Positions 58,030 through 64,000 of a stretch of DNA of 64,000 nucleotides are shown here, piece after piece. Each line of letters starts with the position of its first letter. The first letter of the stretch is position 1. Origin of the DNA: Leptodontidium sp. MPI-SDFR-AT-0119 (Eukaryota; Ascomycota; Leotiomycetes; Helotiales; Leptodontidiaceae); NCBI GenBank assembly GCA_020726505.1, contig JAHLEZ010000011.1, forward strand, positions 930,001-994,000. Direction: 5' to 3'. A program made the position numbers and the translations under genes. The notes under the pieces are model-generated. The model was not told where the DNA came from, ran no database searches, and worked only from the letters and a program-made list of their open reading frames with translations.

Positions 58030-60177
58030 ATGTCTCCAACTCCTCAATGGGTGAAAGACCTTAAGCCGTCCGCGCCGCAGGGCTCGGATCTCATCAAAGC
58101 AGAGAGAGAGAAGTCCAAGATCTCTGTTGAGAAGCTCTCGAACTTCCTCTTCACCAAAGATGTGCTGGATCGACAGGATAAGATCTTGAAGATCCTCGAG
58201 GCGGAGAAGGTATTCGACAAGTCGCAGAACTACTTCGATGGCAGGGTGGACAAGTTCAAGACGGCATTGGCCAGAGCAAAGAGGTTGAGGCAGTTACAAG
58301 TGAAGCACAACTGGAATCGGGATGACTATATGACGGCCAATGATTTGATCTCAGAGCCGGGTCCATACGGACTGCATGCTTCTATGTATTTGGTATGTAT
58401 ACTGTTCCGTTGTTCCATCTGACAATCACTAACCATCTCCTAGACAACTCTCGAAGGACAAGGTACCCCCGAACAGCACAAACTCTTCCTCGAACCCGCA
58501 CAAGAATACAAGGCCATTGGGTGTTATGCACAAACTGAGCTGGGTCACGGAAGCAACGTGCGAGGATTGGAAACGACGGCGACGTGGAACCCAGAGGACA
58601 AGACCTTCATCCTACATTCCCCACATCTCACGGCATCAAAATGGTGGATTGGATCTCTCGGACGCACAGCCAACCATGCTGTTGTGATGGCCCAATTGAT
58701 CATTGCCGGAAAGCCGTACGGTCCCCATCCATTCGTGTGCCAGATCAGAGACATGAAGACACACGAACCACTCGAGGGTGTTCATGTCGGTGATATTGGA
58801 CCAAAGTTCGGCTACAACACAATGGACAACGGATTCCTCTTGCTCAACCAGTTCAAAATTCCACATATCAACATGCTGGCGAGATTCTCCAGGGTCGACC
58901 CCGAGACCAACAAATACGTCAAGCCATCTTCTCCCTCGTTGATCTATGGCACGCTGACATGGGTTCGGTCTACAATCGTGCTGCAATCCGGCGGGGTTTT
59001 GGCCAGAGGTGTGACTATTGCTACAAGATATGCCGCTGTAAGACGGCAATTCCAGGACCGGGATGCCCCAACTGGCTCTCACGGAGAGAACCAAGTCCTG
59101 AACTACACGATGGTGCAATTCCGTTTACTTCCTCTATTGGCAGCTACATTTGCTCTTCACTTCACCGGAAAGGCCATGATGGGTCTGTACCAGGAGAATC
59201 AAAAGCAAATGCAAGCGTCTGCGAGCACGGCAGATACCAACCGAGGAGCAGGGCCCGAGGAAACCCACTCCGGCAGCGACCTTCTGGCCGATCTTCATGC
59301 CACTTCTTGCGGATTGAAGGCTCTCGGCAGTACCACAGCTGCCGAAGGCCTCGAAGTTTGCCGTAGAGCCTGCGGTGGACACGGATACAGCAGCTTTGGT
59401 GGTATCGGGGCATGGTATGCCGATTACCTCCCCACAACGACGTGGGAGGGTGACAATTATATGTTGACCCAACAAGTTGCTCGTTACCTTCTCAAATCCG
59501 CCCGTGCCGTTCTCAAAGGCAACGCCCCTAACAACGACACCTCCCGCATATTCACCACCTTCCTCCAAAAACAAGACATGGGCGCCGCTCACGATGTGCT
59601 GGGGTCCGACAGCGATCTCGTAGCCGCTTTTGCTTGGCGTACATCCTTCTTGACATTCGAAGCCCTCAAACACCGTGATGTTGAGAAGAACTCCTGGAAC
59701 TCCCTACTGGTTGATTTCTGGAGACTGAGCACAGCGCACTCCCAATATCTCGTCGTCAAGAACTTCTACGAGGCGTTGCAGAGCGAGAGCCTCCGCTACG
59801 AGTTGGACCCTGCTACCATCGATGTCCTGCATAAGCTCTTCCGTCTCTACGCACTCAACACGCTCGAGAAGGAAGCGTCTGAGTTCTACTCTTCCTCTGC
59901 CGTCACCGTACGCCAGATTCAGCTCGCTCGAACCAAGTCTGTGATGAAGCTGTTGGAGGAGATCAGACCCCATGCGTTGAGCCTGGTCGATGCATGGCAC
60001 TTCCCAGATTGGCAGCTTGACTCCAGTTTGGGACGCAAGGATGGAAAGGTTTATGAGGATATGTTCTACAGGGCTAGTGAGCTGAACCCTTTGAATGGGT
60101 TGACGGTTGATCCATATCCTGACAGCGATGTTTTGATTAAGAAGGATGAGACGTCCAAGTTCAAGTCAAAGTTGTAG
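58030..60177 (+). CDS. peroxisomal acyl-CoA oxidase
   Basis: Two exons (58030-58392, 58444-60177; intron 51 bases) give 698 residues, the usual family length. The N-terminal helical domain is followed by IGCYAQTELGHGSNVRGLET (FAD and substrate contact region), GPKFGYNTMDNGFLLLNQFK, YAAVRRQFQDRDAPTGSHGE, LDY-like NYTMVQFRLLPLLAATFALH, LEVCRRACGGHGYSSFGGIG and LPTTTWEGDNYMLTQQVARY, then the C-terminal ACOX domain. The last three residues are SKL, a canonical peroxisomal PTS1 signal. The enzyme performs the first step of peroxisomal beta-oxidation: acyl-CoA plus O2 to trans-2-enoyl-CoA plus H2O2. It converges with the GH31 gene. Chain-length preference cannot be told. Confidence 0.95.
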
Positions 60178-60558
60178 TTATTGGCTGATGTATAGTATGA
60201 CTTATGGATACTTTGGGTACTTGGAAACCAAAAAAATGTATTTAAGAAAATCCTAACAATTTTAACGTCATGATTATAAGATCTCTTGACCCTTTATCAT
60301 GGAATTTGCACATTCGATTCTCGCTTGGGACTACAATGCACACGCTCATGTATTCGTGACAGACGACAAATGCCACTAGATTGTTTTGATTGGGATGGTG
60401 GAGAAGGTAACATGGTCGCCTAGATGACTAGGTATATTTCCATGTCCTAGCTCAAGAAAAACTATTTCCATGTTTTGTATGCCTCTTCTCGCTTAGAAGT
60501 TCGGATGGTATGGCAACAAGAACCTCCCGCAGGAAGGACGTAGAACTTACTACCCCCA
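60178..60558. other. convergent spacer
   Basis: Shared 3' flank of the acyl-CoA oxidase and alpha-glucosidase genes; nothing else seen. Confidence 0.5.
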
Positions 60559-63500
60559 TCACTTCTTGAGAACAATTCTGAAATCCCTGGTGAGTGGCTT
60601 CCCAACTGGTACAACCAACTCCCCCTTCTTTGTATCAAGACTCCACCCGTTGACACTCTTGCCATCAACCTCACATCCCTTAACATTGCCCCCCAAGCCC
60701 AGGAACACGAGCCTCTCCACATTAACACCAGCCTCGTACCCGTACTTCCCCTTGACACTGAATGTCCTCCCATCAAAGTCGAAAGTGACATATGTGGTGC
60801 CTTTCTGTTCGATACTTATTCCGTCATCAATGTAGAGCGATCCAGACGCTTTTCCATCACTGCCAACAGGAACGATGATCTCGAAATCCTTCTTGCGCAG
60901 ATCTGTAGTCGTCATAGCGCTCTCAACGCGCTGAGGAACAATTACGCCACCCCGGTAGTGGAGAGGGATATCTGTTAGGCCAACATTATTGATTTGAATT
61001 GCGGCGCCTTTGCCCTGTACAGCAGCGTGGGTGTAGAAGTCGTAGAAGACATCTTTGGGGAGATAAACCGAGACACTGGTGGAGTCTTCCTCTGTCACCG
61101 GGGAGACGAGGATGGATGGCCCGTAGAAATATTGCAATTCGAGGCCAAACGTGGAGGCATCGGATGGGTACAAGTAGAACATGGGGCTGATGAGTGGTGT
61201 ACCGTCTAGGGTCTGCTCGTAGAATGCAGTGTAGATATAATCGAGTAAGCGGTAGCGGATGTCGATTACCTTCTTGGCTGCAGTGGTAACACTCGCCCAT
61301 TGGTAAAACTCTTGAGCGATGTTGGGTTGATAGCCGTTGTGATTGCGGTAAAATGTGCTGAAGGCCCCTAAGGTTGCCCAACGAGCACAAAGTGGCTCTG
61401 TCGTGTTGTCTGCATAGCCACAAACATCAGAGCCCTGTTATACGGATGTCAGAGTCTGTAGGTCTCTTTGTTGGGGGAGATTTAAAAGCGATGTACTTAC
61501 CACCATGGGAACTTGGTAGATCGAAGCAAAAGCTAGCATTGTACGAATGGAGATCCGATAGCCAAGCCAGGAACTGACATTATCGCCGAGCCACTTCATC
61601 AAAGTTAGTTCTGTTTAGGGATCGTTCAGAAAAACAGGTGATGATTTGCACATACATGGCCGACATGGGCTCCAGCACCAGCAAAGGTGCTCCGGGTGAT
61701 GATGAGGGGCCTTTCAGTTGGACGACGGTTCTCCATCGCATCTCTTGATGCACTTGACATCACTAGGTCGATTAGTGATATCCGAGTAACTAAGCTGAAG
61801 GTGCACTTACTTGTTCCGTAAAGATTGTGAGTATCGTACATAGCCAGGCCATTCTGATGAATGACATCCGTATTGACAGTGTGGTTGGAAATGCCGCCTC
61901 CAAGACCATTGTCTGTTCCAGCCGCGTTGTGGATGGCATACTTGGGGTACAGCAGGTTTCTTCCAGGCAAGCCGAGTTCCTTTCCGGATTGTCGCTGTGC
62001 TATCAATGCATTCGAAACAGGGGCAGATGCACCTGATGCCTCAATCTCTCTTCGCTCCTTGCTTCCACTGCACCCAGCTGGTTGAAAGGAGCAAGGGAAT
62101 CCAGGCAATGGACGAGGTGGGCTTCGAACTGGTGGAGGTTCTGGGGGGAATCCTACCGCAGCAGCGTACGGATCAGAACAAGGGAAGTTGCAAGGAAAAT
62201 TGGATGGCTCGTTCATATCAATCCAGAGACCATCGATATCAATTCCGTTCTTGGGGGAGAAAAATGTTGAGAATTCGTTGTTCCAGTAGCTCTGAATGCC
62301 CTTGTTGAACCCTGAAGAAGTAAGTTCGGGATCTTGAAGCGGAGGCAAATATTTGGGACAAGTCATGTCACAAATTGAGGAAGGGGAACATGACGGCGCA
62401 ACACTCACAATCTGGGAACACAGTAACCCCTGGCCAGACAACCCCGAGCCAAAATGAACCATTATCCCGCCTCAGAAAAATGCCATCGTCAGCTCCACGC
62501 TGGTAAGGTGGGTATGGCTGATAGGCAACGGCGGGGTCAACCATGACGATTTGCTTTTGATTGTGGGCGTGTAGGTAATGGTTGATACTCTGAAACATAT
62601 CCAGTGGGAATCGATCTGGATCGAGAGAGAAAACCTAGGCTGTCAACTAGGGTACGCAGGTGCTCTCGCATGCCAACTTACCCTTCTCCTATCCATGTAG
62701 TCAATGTCAGTCCACATCGTTTCCAATGGAATGCCAGCCTTCGAGTAATTGTAAACAACCTCAGCGACTGCAAACGCATCTTCATAGCCATATCTGCAGT
62801 TGTGGAAACCGAAGGACCAATACGACTGCATAGCAGGCAGTCCAACAACTTCAGCATATTGTTGCGAAACTGCAACTGGAGTGGGACCGGCCATAAAGTA
62901 GAAATCAAGAACGCCACCAAGGGTGTTATACTCTAAATATTGATCCTTGCCGTCTGTGCTGTTGATCTTGATATCCATGCCATTGGAATTAGCGAAGAAC
63001 ACACCATGTGTCCCAGTCGTCCTGTGCTCAAAGTACACTGGGTGATTGCCGTAGAGATTGGCACCAGCGGGGATAGCGTAAGAATCCTGGGACCAGAGAG
63101 TACGGATGTAGTTGGTGGTATTCAAACGGAATGGGTCCGAATGCTCACCCAAGCCGTACAAATTTGGATTTGCGGGAAGCGAAGTCCTCAATCTCAGATA
63201 TTGGGTCTCAAACACGAGACTTGCAGCTGAAGTATCGAAAAGGACTTCCCCAGTTTTCGCTCTAGTGATGGAAAAGGAGAATGGAGAAGCGGTGTATTTG
63301 AATTGGATAGAAGCCTTCCCAGTGCTGGTTCCACGAGCAGCCTTTGGACGTGGCAGCACACTGGCCGGGATCTGGTAGACGAGATCGGCGGCATCTTGAA
63401 TCTTGACGTGAATTCGATCATCTAAGTGTTGTCAATATCCAAGATCCCTACGAACACTAAGAGAACTCACTCGTCTCATAAACCACTTCCAAAGTCAAAC

Positions 63501-63699
63501 TCTTCAAGTCATCACTATACGCATTGCAAGCAGCTCCTGCAAGAGTCAAGTCCGCGGTGAGACTCGACGAGCTTGTCTTGATATTTGAAGCTTTATAACC
63601 CGGACAAGTAGCCAATGGATCCTTCGAAGCTCGAGGGAGAATCGAGGAGCTCGAAACTGCCGTCACGGCGAGTAGCACCCAGGCGAACAGGACAGCCAT
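60559..63699 (-). CDS. secreted GH31 alpha-glucosidase
   Basis: Several short introns. Start [20 protein letters not shown] is a signal peptide, then the N-terminal beta domain ([40 protein letters not shown]). The catalytic barrel shows [76 protein letters not shown] with the nucleophile Asp of [26 protein letters not shown] then LGDN with the acid/base Asp, and MVGSDVCGY. The C-terminal part has [20 protein letters not shown] and [22 protein letters not shown]31 alpha-glucosidases release glucose from maltose and starch oligosaccharides outside the cell; the insert with [17 protein letters not shown] is usual in fungal AgdA-type enzymes. It is the last gene of the window. Confidence 0.93.
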
Positions 63700-64000
63700 G
63701 GTCAATTGAGTATCAGGATGATGCTTGAATTCATCGTCTGCTCTCTGGCCCTTGCCTCTTCCTTTAATACTCGCCACAACTGGTCCTACCTCGGCCACGG
63801 CCGAATAAGCACGGCAGGGCAGGCACGCTTGGGATGATGTTACCTTGCCTGCAGCTTTCCTTCATCTCATCTCCGCATCAAGACTTGGTGCAAGACTCTG
63901 TGCGGTGCAATAAAACAACGTAAATCCCAACTTTCACCCATGCATCGTGAGCTATTAGCTGCAAGGACCGCTGTCAAAGGCCCTTTTACCCAACTGCAAG
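63700..64000. promoter_or_regulatory. GH31 gene promoter region
   Basis: About 300 bases upstream of the alpha-glucosidase ATG. A possible TTTAATACT core is seen near 63760. No other gene. Confidence 0.4.

Overview
The window is nuclear DNA of a filamentous ascomycete (Pezizomycotina). Genes carry short introns (about 45-75 bases, mostly GTAAGT/GTATGT-like donors and CAG/TAG acceptors). The gene set includes a fungus-specific DASH kinetochore subunit, an Ecl1-family factor, fungal ArsH, a phytase-like secreted protein and a GH31 alpha-glucosidase. The style resembles Leotiomycetes, but I cannot fix the species. No prokaryotic operon, transposon, CRISPR array or virus was seen.

Layout. 0-8 kb: arsH (minus), a decayed short-chain dehydrogenase, a secreted DUF3237 protein and a five-exon amidase. 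8-27 kb: a very gene-poor stretch full of simple repeats and pyrimidine tracts, in which the only convincing gene is a one-exon Ecl1-family zinc-binding factor at 18.4 kb. 27-34.4 kb: vps29 (retromer), then shugoshin and DASH subunit Dad2 transcribed divergently from one 424-bp promoter region, then a 736-residue basic protein of unknown role with faint TPX2-like features. 35.8-50.3 kb: secreted phytase-like protein, exportin-1 (crm1), a small Ser/Thr-rich GPI-type protein, an alanine-glyoxylate/serine-pyruvate-type aminotransferase, a PAP2 lipid phosphatase-like protein and a class II aldolase/adducin protein. 51-57.5 kb: a graveyard holding three decayed genes (RGS protein, 2-oxoglutarate oxygenase, purine-cytosine permease) around one apparently intact Cys-rich membrane protein. 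58-63.7 kb: peroxisomal acyl-CoA oxidase with an SKL tail, and a secreted GH31 alpha-glucosidase, convergent.

Functional links. The clearest grouping is for chromosome segregation: shugoshin (centromeric cohesion) and Dad2 (DASH ring) share a promoter region. The other genes look like an ordinary mixture of housekeeping (crm1, vps29), organelle metabolism (acyl-CoA oxidase, aminotransferase), detoxification (arsH) and secreted nutrition genes. I found no convincing undescribed system. The best leads are the shugoshin/dad2 arrangement, the ecl1 gene desert and the decayed 51-57.5 kb block. All splice sites were read by eye.
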